In this document: positions 26,408-35,591 of the stretch, piece after piece
Layout of the letters: every line of letters starts with the position of its first letter
How positions within the stretch are numbered: position 1 is the first letter of the stretch
DNA from: Sarcocystis neurona
Lineage: Eukaryota > Apicomplexa > Conoidasida > Eucoccidiorida > Sarcocystidae
Reading direction: 5' to 3'
NCBI GenBank assembly: GCA_000727475.1
Contig: KL647302.1
Coordinates: 2,241,234-2,305,233, forward strand
Length of the DNA stretch: 64,000 nucleotides
Translations under genes and position numbers: made by a program
Notes under the pieces: model-generated
What the model was told of the DNA's origin: nothing
Databases searched by the model: none
Seen by the model: the letters and a program-made list of their open reading frames with translations, nothing else

Positions 26408-29400
26408 CATATGTGTATCCAGATACCACCCTTATCGGGTCGTGATTCTCTCTCTATATATATACGTACATATACATACATATATATATAGATAGATATA
26501 TACATATCTGCATGGTCGCCGCTCGGTATATCGTCGCTGCTTTTTATATAGTTGCCGCTATTTATTGGGTAATAAGAGTCTCTCTCTCTTTCTGTGTGTG
26601 CACATACATGTGTAGTTACCGATCTATATATAGTCGTCGCTCTTTACTGGGTAATGACTCTCCTTCTCAATCTCGCTAAATATATATGCGTGTGTAGTTG
26701 CCGCTCTTCATGTAGTTGCCACTCTTTACTGGGTAGTAACTCTCTCTGTCTCTCTCTCTATATATACACATATATGTGTAGACGTATATATGTATATAGT
26801 TGCCGTTCTTGATGTAGTTGCCGCTCTCTGGATAGTTGCCGCTCTTTATTGGGTAATCACAGTCTCTGTCCATCTGTCTATTTATTCACCTGTCTACATG
26901 TATATATGTGATTGCCGCTTTCTGTTGGCCTCGACCCCCACCTTCTTTTCCTTTCTCTCTCATTCTCCGAGTTACTCGATCCATCGTTTTCCTCATTTTG
27001 TCCCGATGACTCTCAACGTCCATTTCTTTCTGTTTTTCTCTGTTGCCTCCCGGCCCCCAATTTCTCTCTCTTTTTCTCTCGCCTGTACTAACCCTCTGCA
27101 TTCGTCTGGTCTCTGGACTACCTCCCCGTCCTCCAGTCCTGTCTTTCCGTTGACTGCCACGTCACCCACCTTTTGTGATTCTTCAGCGGGGATAATTTCT
27201 CTCTGTGTCTCTCTGCTGCTCTCTATCTTTTTCTCTGTCTCTCCGTCCTGGTGGCTCCGCTCGTACTGTCCTCGCTTTCTCTGTTGATTCGCTCTTACCT
27301 GCCCGTATACCTGCCCGTATAAACAAATAGTAGGTGCCCACGGACGTCCCCGTCTCTACAAGCGCACACACAAACATTTATATATATACGCATGTCCCCA
27401 CGCATGTTTCTTTCTGTCTCGATCGATGAATCGGTCCATGTGTCTCCCTGTCGCTCTCTCTCTTCTTCGACTGCTGGACTCGCGTCTCTCTGTCTTCGTC
27501 GATAAACGCATCCACATTTCATTTTTTCTTCTCTTTCTGTCTCGCTTTGTTGACTGCTGAGCTCGTGTCTCTCTTTTTGTTCCGCTGTCGTTTTCTCGGC
27601 TTTCCTTTCGTGACTACCTGACCCGCGGTGCTCTCCGTCTCACTACTTTACTCAGCCCTTATCGCTCTTCCTTTCTCTCTCTGTCTTATTTCCCTCTGTT
27701 GACTGGTAACTCGGCCTCCTTCTTTTTGTCTCTCGGAAGGTTTCTTCACCCGCAGTTTTCTCTTTGTCGATTGCATAAGCCAACTTTTCACCGCTTCATA
27801 CGACATTCTCTTCCTACTGCCACTCATCCGTCGGACTGTAGACAATGGACCTACAGACACACACATGTATTTGTACATATACCTCCCTCTGCCCACAAAT
27901 ATATACATCTGTGTTTACATGTATGTGTACGTGAATATAGACATACATTTGGGTTAAAAATATATATGCATTTAGATATTGGCAGTTCCATATGCGTATG
28001 AGTTGACATACTTCCATACTCAGGAGCAAAAAGTCCTGTCGCGCGTTGCTTCCTTACCCCTATGTGTGTGTATGCGCTCCTACCCGTGCTACGTCCATTG
28101 CTGCCTGTCCATCTCTCTCTCTATCTATCTTGCACTCCACCTACGCATATATATATATATATATTTTCACATATATGTGCACATTGATATGTTCAGATAT
28201 GCACACGTTTGTAGCGACGTTTCTGCTTATCAGTGTGCCCGCACGTGTATGCATCTGCACCTGTGTGTGTGTCTGCCCTTCCTCTGTTTATCTCTATTTG
28301 TGTACCTCGCTCTCTTCGGCTGTGCTACAGAGAAGACATTGTGCTGTATGACTTGGGCCTGCCACTGCATGTCTCTGTGCAGCGCAGGCGCCTCTCATTC
28401 GCTTCACAAACGCTCAGTTCGTAAGCGAAATGTTCTGCCGCCGTCAGAAAGTTACGTATTCATCCAAATCGCATGGATTTATATGTGTTACACACACATA
28501 GAGAAAGACAGCTACATATATATATATATATGTATATATGTATACGTATACGCATGCGTCACTAGAGTAGTTTGTATGTAGTGAGATCATTTGTCGTGTA
28601 TGCATGGAGACTAGTCTACAAATATATATATATATGTATATATATGTATATTGCCAGAGTAATTCGTGTGTGTGAATGACGTGTACATGAGGAGTACTCT
28701 ACCTGTATATATATATATATATGTATCGAGACTTATTTGTGTATGTAAATATATGCACGCTTCCGCCCAAGCGCAGACGTTTCTACGTGTGTGTGTTCAG
28801 ATTCATATAGGTATATGTATGTGTGTGTGCACACGGAGTGGTGATCCGATGCAGGTCCACCTACGTACGGTTTTGTTGTATAAAGTAGTCCACATACACC
28901 CCATGCACCAAGTATGGTATATACTTGATATATATCAAGTGTATGCCCCGGAGGTGTAGAGGTGCCTTTCTGCTCTCCAGCGTTTTCGTTCGCGTAGAAG
29001 TGTTACCCATGCAAGGACGTATGTGTGCCTGCGCTCTCTGTTCAAAATATGTAGACATGGAAACAGATGAGATGCGCAGATGTTGGCACTTGTTTTTCTT
29101 CACTTCCCACCACCGGTCAGGACGGTGTCTACACGTCTCTCTGTAGGCCTGTCTCTATCCACACATCTGTGTAAACGTGGCCGTGTCTATGTACATATAT
29201 GTGTACACTGCTGTACGACTATGTATATAGGGAGAGCTCAAGTTGTGGAGATGTTCGTTCATCTAAACACGTATGTGCATTGCCTGTGGATAGGACAACT
29301 ACACGTGTGTGTACGAAATGTACGTGTAGTTGTGTGTGTGAGAGAGGGAGAGAAAGTGTGAGAATATTTTTACATACGTATATATATATATGTGTACACC

Positions 29401-32283
29401 CCCTTCAGTCTTAATATTCGTACTAAGTAGGTGTACGTGCGCATGCCTTCGTGCGAGTAAGAAAGACACACGCAAACACAGAGCGAGATAAAGAGAGAAA
29501 AGTAGTGTGTGCTTGAACCTTTACGTACGTAGGTAAGCACATAGTAGAGCAAAGCGTACATGCTAAAGCTTGCACGTGCATATGCACATGTGTGTTCATA
29601 TATACGTATACATAGACGTATACACGTATATGTATTTTATTATGTGTATATATATTTACGTCCGTATATCTATTTTAAAATTTGTATGTGCAAGGATAAC
29701 GTGTACAAAGATATGACTGTGGAAGGGTGGATCGGTGTACGCATATCTACGTACGCGGTTGCACTTCTTCGAGCATGTTTGTGTCGCCGTCTACGTGTAT
29801 GGTAGATATACGTCCGCGCAGACACATGTGCTCGAAGAGGCAGATGGCCGCGTAAGATTTTATATATGTTTCTGTGCAGCGATGTTTTGACATGTGCACA
29901 AATATATGTGTACGTACTTGAACACAACAGCAGGCTTGCATTGCAACAAATATGAGCGTGGAAGGACGGAGAGTTGTGTTCTGCAGTGAGTGTGGATGTC
30001 TCTCAGTTCCAGAGTCACCCGACAGTGGGAAATTGCTTCTTCTGGTTCGTCCTTTGCTTTTCTGGACAGCCTGTAAGCGAACAGCAATTACATGTTACTG
30101 GGTCTCATTTTTCTTCATTTTCCCTTCTCCTGTTTCCCCATTTCTTCCTATTTAAACTCCTATTGCAAACTTCTTTTGCTTTCACACACGTTGACGTGTG
30201 TGGCTGTCTACGTAGATCTTTGTGTGTCTACATATCAATCTGTGTACGTGTTCGTCGATCTCTCTATGGGTAAGAGCTTGTACCTAAACGGAGGGGATGC
30301 GTCCTGCACGTCCTACATTCGAAGAATCGCAACGTAAAAATAATTTTCTGAGAGCAGTAGAACACAGCCACAATCCCGTCTCCCTCGCGCACTCCCGTAC
30401 TGGCCTTCCTTGCTTGATTCCTCGTGGCCTTTGTTCAACTGCGTGCAGGGGGGGGCCGTGGAGGATACGCAGTTCGATCGCCACCTACGACTCTCTTCAG
30501 AACCGCTATTTGACCTGCAGTTTTTGTAGCTTACACTCTCCCCCCTCTCTTGCTTCAGCTGCCAGTCTCTCTTCTGTCAACTTCTCTCTTCCAGTTATAT
30601 TCTTGGCTTCGTTTATGTTTCTCTCTCGCTTTCTTTGTCTACGTGTCCGCGTACTGATGGGGTTCCATACACTCGTATCTATGTTTGACAACACTGTTGC
30701 AGTCGTGTGCAAACAAATGATCTCCTAGTCTGTGTGTGTCATCAGTGGAAAGGAAGAGGGAACTGAGGCTCTTTCATTTCTGATTTACTTTTCCGTCTGC
30801 TTCTCCTCTGTCTTTTCCCCCAGCTCATCGCCTCCTCTTTCTTTTCACGAATGGAAAGTGCCAGTGGTCCCACCTTCGACGGTGTCTGATTACTCATTTT
30901 TATCTTTGTCGAGAACAACGAATTTTAGTACCAGAAGCCCATCCGTCTGTCTGTCTGTGTTCTGCCCGAGGCAGAGATAGATACATAATCACACTACCCG
31001 ATGTATGACAACAACGAGCCGCGACCCGACTTCCCACCCATTATGTGAAGCGAAGAGGTGGTCTGCATATAGCGCCTCTGTATTACACACATACGTATAT
31101 ATACAGCTGCATCTGTGTATCATACGGAAGGAGTCTGTAAATTTTTTCTCAACGGACGCGTTTTTGCATGCTGGGCTTCCCGTACATATGCTAGTGCTTG
31201 CACTGTGGAAATATGGATTCAGTAACTCGTGTACAGGGTAAGTGGAGAGCCAAATGTGGAAAAGAGAATAACACTGTTACGCTTGGTCACACGTCTTCCT
31301 TGAGGGGAATCGAGCACCAAATCACCTAGCATTCGCCACTGAGGTGTGCAGCTGTCTGTGTGGGTCAGGAGCGTCGTGTGTATATATATATATGTATATT
31401 TTGGCATACGTGTATATCCATTGCCTACAGATATCTGTATGAATGCAGGCGCATACGTGGAAATAGATGTATACGCTCATTCGTACAAAGTGCTGTAGAA
31501 ATACACAGCTATACTTGTATATGTAGGCGTATATGCGTTTACGCGCGTATGGAAATTTCCTCCTGAGATAGGCGTCGAACTACAATAGGGATGCATATAC
31601 ACTTGTGCAATACAGGTATGCGGATATCGTATGAGAAGCACATATTTCGAGAGAGGCGTCTATGATATATACGCGTACACACGTACATAACCGTCTCCAT
31701 ATAGATGTGTACGTACAGACGACACGCGTGTACTTTACGAAGTAGCCAGTGATGTGTGCATATGCATATACTCCAGACAGATACACATGCGTAAACGGTG
31801 TGCGTACTTAGAGATATACATATTTCCGCATGTAAACCTCTGTCAGTGTAGGTGTGGACATGTGCCGCTTGACCGTCTTTGTAGTATGTTGACAAGGAAG
31901 AGATGAAGGGAGGGCGTTGAGCTGCCTGTAGAAGAAGTCTGTTCTCATGCAAATGCACCAATGATAGAGGGGACCAACAAAATCACGCGTGTGCATAGCG
32001 TGTCCGCATCCGTACGCGCACTTCGTTGCGCACCCTCTTACTACGTGTAAATACTACATGCGTAGTTGTATCCGTGTACATATGATTACACGTGCGCACG
32101 TATATGCAAAAAATTGTACTTACGTACGTATATATTTTTACGCATATAGGTGTGTGCAGATTTGAGAATCGTGGGTGTGCGTGTGTCTGCATGCAGTTGG
32201 GGATCTTGATTTACTGGTACTTGTGGGGAGTGAAGCATGGGACGGTGCAAGAGCTCGACCCCCGAAAAATACAAATAATGTAA
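539..32283 (+). CDS. DGAT1: Diacylglycerol O-acyltransferase 1 (DGAT1, MBOAT family), 15 exons
   Basis: This gene encodes the ER-membrane enzyme that acylates diacylglycerol with acyl-CoA to give triacylglycerol. Exons by phase, splice sites and homology: 539-2019, 4379-4530, 6900-6973, 8137-8296, 10666-10759, 14783-14825, 17312-17398, 18643-18728, 20519-20624, 22807-22926, 25035-25137, 26246-26365, 27986-28032 (3' end uncertain), 30007-30072, 32197-32283. Codon phase is consistent across every junction and gives about 941 residues: a ~490-residue low-complexity N-terminus and a ~448-residue MBOAT core. Family motifs in order: NLRGFLNL (~517), [16 protein letters not shown] with [23 protein letters not shown] joined to DWWN (802-805), WNLPIH (Asn817), HEYMVSVPL (catalytic His ~854), [27 protein letters not shown] and GQP fit DGAT1 better than sterol acyltransferase. 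Introns run from about 1.1 to 4 kb. No frameshift or lost catalytic residue is seen. Confidence 0.9.
2020..2600 (+). repeat. Start of DGAT1 intron 1: TATATG satellite and a degenerate ~45-bp repeat
   Basis: After donor gtagta the intron enters a GTATATAC/TATATG satellite (about 2050-2150). From about 2360 to 2600 a motif of the form agctcgtctacatgtatata recurs roughly every 40-60 nt with substitutions (for example near 2405, 2450, 2475, 2510, 2552 and 2590). It looks like a decayed minisatellite. The rest of the intron up to 4080 is mixed TATG-rich sequence with no supported exon. Confidence 0.6.
4090..4340 (+). repeat. CTG trinucleotide tract with an embedded 15-bp tandem unit before DGAT1 exon 2
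   Basis: CTG/GTC-rich sequence surrounds about six copies of gctgcttctgtgact (about 4171-4275). The tract ends roughly 40 nt before the exon 2 acceptor gcacgcag at 4378. The 15-bp unit keeps all frames open, so the tract reads as a TAASV-type repeat, but exon 1 phase joins exon 2 without it. I treat it as intronic. Confidence 0.75.
7690..8127 (+). repeat. CTG-rich tract with five copies of a 29-bp unit before DGAT1 exon 4
   Basis: CTG/TGC-rich sequence from about 7700 ends in tandem copies of a 29-bp unit that begins ttcgcttcgaccgctgctgc, with copy starts at 7983, 8012, 8041, 8070 and 8099; the last copy has diverged. Because 29 is not a multiple of three, each copy shifts frame, which argues against coding use. 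The array stops 9 nt before the exon 4 start. Confidence 0.85.
8694..8960 (+). repeat. 12-bp minisatellite (ctatgtatctgc)n
   Basis: About 20 tandem copies of a 12-bp unit with occasional substitutions (tatctgccaatc, ctaggtagctgc) lie in DGAT1 intron 4, preceded by a less regular TCTG/TATC stretch from about 8520. The open frames across it are a consequence of the 12-nt period and are not taken as coding. Confidence 0.85.
10820..11325 (+). repeat. (TCTA)n tetranucleotide microsatellite
   Basis: Nearly 500 bp of tctatctatctat with interspersed tctg, ccat and tata variants follow DGAT1 exon 5 closely, from about 60 nt after its donor. It ends in TATATA and GAGAGATAGATA. This is a simple-sequence array in intron 5 and the open frames through it are not coding. 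Confidence 0.9.
11620..12690 (+). repeat. Pyrimidine-rich megatract in DGAT1 intron 5
   Basis: About 1 kb of sequence is strongly enriched in C and T on the sense strand, with runs such as ttctcctccttctcctgcgtcttctcc. The minus strand therefore shows long Arg/Lys/Glu-rich open frames that I regard as shadows. The tract is inside intron 5, since exons 5 and 6 join in phase without it. Whether it acts in splicing or transcription is unknown. Confidence 0.6.
13885..14103 (+). other. Hydrophilic 72-codon open frame inside DGAT1 intron 5 (doubtful)
   Basis: An ATG at 13885 opens a Glu/Lys/Gly-rich frame that starts [11 protein letters not shown] and ends at TAG 14101-14103. A good donor (CAGCAA|gtgagg, about 14030) lies inside it. 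Inserting it into DGAT1 would break the phase that links exons 5 and 6, so it is not part of that model. It could be an alternative exon, an unrelated small gene, or chance in purine-rich DNA. Confidence 0.2.
17131..17204 (+). repeat. Direct repeat of a 23-bp hairpin-forming motif
   Basis: The motif aggtcttaSgagaagctcctctg occurs at about 17131-17153 and again at about 17182-17204, separated by a TATATA spacer. Each copy contains agGAGaagCTCct, able to form a short stem. It lies in DGAT1 intron 6, about 110 nt before exon 7. No function can be assigned. Confidence 0.6.
19330..19770 (+). repeat. GTGTGTCTCCCTCTG minisatellite in DGAT1 intron 8
   Basis: Irregular tandem copies of gtgtgtgtctccctctg run for over 400 bp, with unit length varying by pairs of GT. 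The minus strand shows a long His/Arg/Thr-rich frame that is an artefact of the repeat. The tract lies between exon 8 (ending 18728) and exon 9 (starting 20519). Confidence 0.8.
22060..22800 (+). repeat. Imperfect CTG/TTGCTG tract ending at the DGAT1 exon 10 acceptor
   Basis: About 700 bp of imperfect tgctgctgttgctg repeats lead straight into ttttctgttgcag, the acceptor of exon 10 (22807). All three sense frames read as Leu-, Ala- or Cys-rich peptides, and the minus strand reads Gln/Ser-rich. Exon 9 joins exon 10 in phase 0 with no gap relative to the DGAT1 family, so the tract is intronic. Confidence 0.8.
22807..26365 (+). CDS. DGAT1: DGAT1 exons 10-12: acyltransferase catalytic region
   Basis: Exon 10 (22807-22926) carries the membrane segment after [10 protein letters not shown] and ends at FGDRQFYL. 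Exon 11 (25035-25137) starts directly with DWWN, so the family's FYxDWWN signature is split by a 2.1-kb intron. It also holds WNLPIH, whose Asn lies in the active-site cavity of DGAT1. Exon 12 (26246-26365) holds HEYMVSVPL with the catalytic His. Phases 0/0, 0/1 and 1/1 match. Acceptors are ttgcag, ttgcag and cgcag; donors are gtaaag, gtaggt and gtaacc. Alignment to the animal and plant family across these joins needs almost no gaps, which makes this the best-supported part of the gene model. Confidence 0.92.
23560..24415 (+). repeat. Degenerate ~60-bp repeat with core ctgtagctgca / cactttagctgca
   Basis: The core tagctgca recurs about a dozen times between 23570 and 24412 at 40-100 nt spacing, usually followed by TATATATATGTA and preceded by gacact, for example near 24152, 24200, 24241, 24295, 24354 and 24405. 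It is probably a decayed minisatellite in DGAT1 intron 10. Confidence 0.6.
24803..24817 (+). repeat. 15-nt G homopolymer
   Basis: An uninterrupted run of 15 G lies in DGAT1 intron 10 next to a TATATGTATG stretch. Such a run is G-quadruplex-prone, and its true length in an assembled genome is unreliable. Confidence 0.9.
26515..26930 (+). repeat. Degenerate repeat gttgccgctctttattgggtaat in DGAT1 intron 12
   Basis: Copies of a unit combining gttgccgctctttattgggt with a following (TC)n tract occur near 26516, 26550, 26630, 26698, 26716, 26802, 26817 and 26834. The block starts about 150 nt after exon 12. No open frame or mobile-element feature accompanies it. Confidence 0.65.
27986..28032 (+). 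CDS. DGAT1: DGAT1 exon 13 (short, 3' boundary uncertain)
   Basis: After acceptor gatattggcag the phase demanded by exon 12 reads [13 protein letters not shown]. This corresponds to the family's QIPLAW/QVPLVF loop between the HEY segment and the GN...FW...GQP helix. The donor I use (AAA|gtcctg) is weak. A later donor (CTAT|gtgtgt, 28063-28064) combined with acceptor tctgcag at 29986 also keeps phase and would add residues. Exon 14 at 30007-30072 is secure. Confidence 0.5.
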
Positions 32284-35200
32284 AGAGCGGAAAGCTGGAT
32301 GTGCAGCCACCGAGCGACGTAGAAGAACAAGGAAGAGAAAAGGAAGGACACAGAAATATTGTGCAAGTCTCACTGCATTTCGTACGCCTGCGCATCTCTA
32401 GCGTTATACTGGTGTGTGTTTCGGCGCGTACAAAAAGACATAACATCTAGACATGCTGTTGAGAGAAAGTCTTCCAGGTCAATAGATGTTGCACACTCGC
32501 AGTCGTCTACGCGGCTGGCGTTGCGATTGCGTGAGTGTTACACCCCCACACACGTGTATACAGACGCTTACTTTATGAGATGGTGTATCTATAATTACGC
32601 ACATGCACAGACCTGCTCGTGTACTTCCACTCGTGTGCACAGGCGGACGTTTGCGTAATGCAGATTATTTCTACGTATAACGGTGCAACGCATCGACTCT
32701 GTGTTTTCCCCGGGCTCGTCTCCGTCTAGTCGCATCACTCTCTTCCGTTTACAAAAGACAGAAAGATTGTCTTCTACTAACGGAACCGATGCTTCTGCGC
32801 GTTAGAGCCTCGGGATGCTACCAGTGAAATATTCCAATCTAGTCTTCTTTCTTTCTCCTTTCTCTTTCTCTACCGTCTTTGTGATGGTACCACAGCGAGC
32901 AAGACTGTACAATACAGAGAATGGGATCCACGTTGTCGCCACTTGCAAGGCAGGAAGGAACTCTCTTGAAATGAATAGTACAAGCGTATGTGCTCAAGTG
33001 TAGTCACGCATGCGCACCTGTGCTCCACACACGTTCAGTTACCATATATGTACATATATATCATTTACATACATTCACAGAGTGTGACTGCCCTTCATAT
33101 GTATTTTTCTCGTATATGCAGATGAATATTTATGTGTGCTCCTGTAATATATATCGTATACGTGCATTTAGGGAATATGCGAGAGCTCCTCACAGGTCTG
33201 TGTATCACTCTTTTATGTACAAATGAATACATGTCTGTGTTTTTTATGACCTCCCTAGGTATGTGTACATATTGCTCCGTAGAGCAGCTTCGCCGGCCTG
33301 CTTACGTAGGTGTCTATATATGCAGTAGTCGCCTACGTGCGATACCCTTTCTGTGTTCTCTGCCGAAAGTCTCACATAAGCAGAAAGTAGCACGGTTGAG
33401 AAAAACGAGTTTAATCCGGTGGTAGTGCACGCGCAAAACCTACGAAAAGGAGAACGTCCACGCATACAACATACGTGAACGCGCAGCGAGTGGAAGTGGA
33501 TGAGAAGGATAGTGAAAGTCGAAGTGACTTCTACACAGATGGAGGCCAGGGATAGATGCGCACTCGAACGTTACATTAAACATCCGTTCGATTAACAGCT
33601 ATTTGTGCATATATATATACACATATACGTATATGTGTATGGGTATGTGTCTGTGTGCATATGTATGTATACGTACGAATAAATGAATTTGTACACGTGG
33701 TGGTAAAGATTTACGCGAGGTCTGTGTGTACATTTACACATATATGTATACGTGTTCGTGTACATACATACGTGTGCGTGTCTGCACAAAGTGTCAATGC
33801 AGCGAGGTGTTGGAAACGCAAGATACATATACGTAAAAGAACTATATGTGTACACATGTCTATATATGTCTCTCTCTTCTTCGCTGTCTCCCTCTCTCTA
33901 TATATGCACATTTGTAGCTACAGGCGCGTAGGCCGCGCGGTAGATGACTGCGTGGTACCCGTCATCCATATAAGGATAGAGATATCGTACTGAATATGTC
34001 GGTGCTTTGATGCGTGTAAGCCAAGGTGTATATACATGTGGACGTAGAAGGGAAGACTTTTGCGATACTAACTTTGCCTGAAGCGGAATAGCAAATATTA
34101 CATGGACCTCAAGAAGAAACGTACCTCGTCAGCAACCCTGCAAAGATCTCGGGAATAGGAGGACCTCGTGTGCGTACTAAACAGTACGCGGACGTGCTCG
34201 AGCGAGACAGTTCGTAACAACGACTGCAGAGAAACGGAATTCCGTACAGTGATGTCGGTGGAACACTGCTACAGCTGAATCAGGGGTTGGCAGGGGCTCT
34301 GGTTCGTGCACTAATCGATGCAGCTTTTGCTGAAGAAAAGGGCTCAAAGGTTACTGTTAAACTGTTGAACATGGCAATAGATGAAGAGTGAATTACCTTC
34401 GTGCATATCTGGAGCGGCCATTGCCACATGAGTGCATGTAGCACCTTTCCTCCACAGTGAAAGACAGTAGCGTTTTTGCAGCGCCTCAGAGTTTAAAAAA
34501 ATTGGGAAACTACTCTTACAATACGTGTGCGGAGACGTCTGTATGCGTGCACATACACATATGACGCGTGTGTGTATCCGTGCACACGTGCGTAGTTGGG
34601 TGCAACAAAAGCACATGAGCTTTTTGGTGTAACTGTCATTTTCACACTCGCCCTTGTTAGTATTGCCGTAGGAGCCGGATCAAGGTAACCAACTATCAGA
34701 TACTTGTCTGTACAAGTCCTGTGTTGTAGTTGATAGAAATGGTCACGCAATCAAGCGTCTTTTTTGACTCTTTCGTGCAAACTGTTTCAGATTTCCGACC
34801 CATACGCTTCCCAGCAGTCTCCCGTGAATAGAGATGTACATACAGCACAACAATGATCCGTACATATATGTATATGTATATATATATATATACACATACA
34901 TAGATGTGCACGTACGCATGCACGCGTGCGTGCCTCTATTTCTCTAACGTAAATATGCGCCTGTTCACACCACGCATGCCGGTAAGTTAGTCGTAGGTTC
35001 CTTGTTGTGTTTCCGCATACTTGGCATCATCTACGTAAGTGAATAACTTAGGAGGGACTTCCAGTTTGCGTCTGTTCACTCGAATGACTCATAGATGACC
35101 ACACGCTTTATCAATTCAGACTACACGTTTGCGCGTGACTGCGCAGATGTACGGAATATCACCTGCACATGCGTACTATATGTACGTATATAGAGGTATA

Positions 35201-35591
35201 TCCTTGTTGACACGGCTGCATCATCGGAGATTAGATAGCTCCGAGCTTGTACATAGGTATGTATACGTGTCACACAAAGGTAGGTGAATTCACGCGCGTG
35301 TGCGTATATTAATATATGTGTGTTTGCATTAGAAGACAAGCAAGGTCTCTGCATGTATGTCATATATGTGTATATATGCGTCTACACGTGTACCTATGTT
35401 AAACAGAGAATGCTGTACAAATGCAAGAAAGAAGAGCGCCCCTTGCTTACACGTATACGTACGTGTGTGCATGTATGACGCCGAAGTAAAGAGGATAGTC
35501 GCAGACTAACACATGCATATATCTGTTCGGAAGTATATACACATGTGCGTATAGAGATATGTGTTGGAGTGTACAACGTGAAGCAGATGTA
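32284..35591. other. Stretch between convergent DGAT1 and gene A, largely unassigned
   Basis: These 3.3 kb follow the DGAT1 stop codon and precede the 3' end of minus-strand gene A. They must hold both 3' UTRs. I see TATATG-type simple sequence around 33035-33060, 33605-33775 and 34860-34920, one orphan exon-like segment at 32896-32985, and no recognisable gene, terminator or RNA. Short open frames here show no family resemblance. Confidence 0.5.
32896..32985 (+). CDS. Orphan exon-like segment (30 codons)
   Basis: A pyrimidine-rich tract leads to acceptor gatggtaccacag at 32895. A 90-nt open segment follows, beginning RARLYNTENGIHVVATCK, and ends at the strong donor ACAAGC|gtatgt. Phase is 0/0. 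It lies 613 nt after the DGAT1 stop codon, so it may be an alternative 3' exon of DGAT1 or an exon of a separate plus-strand gene. No partner exon is identified. Confidence 0.25.
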
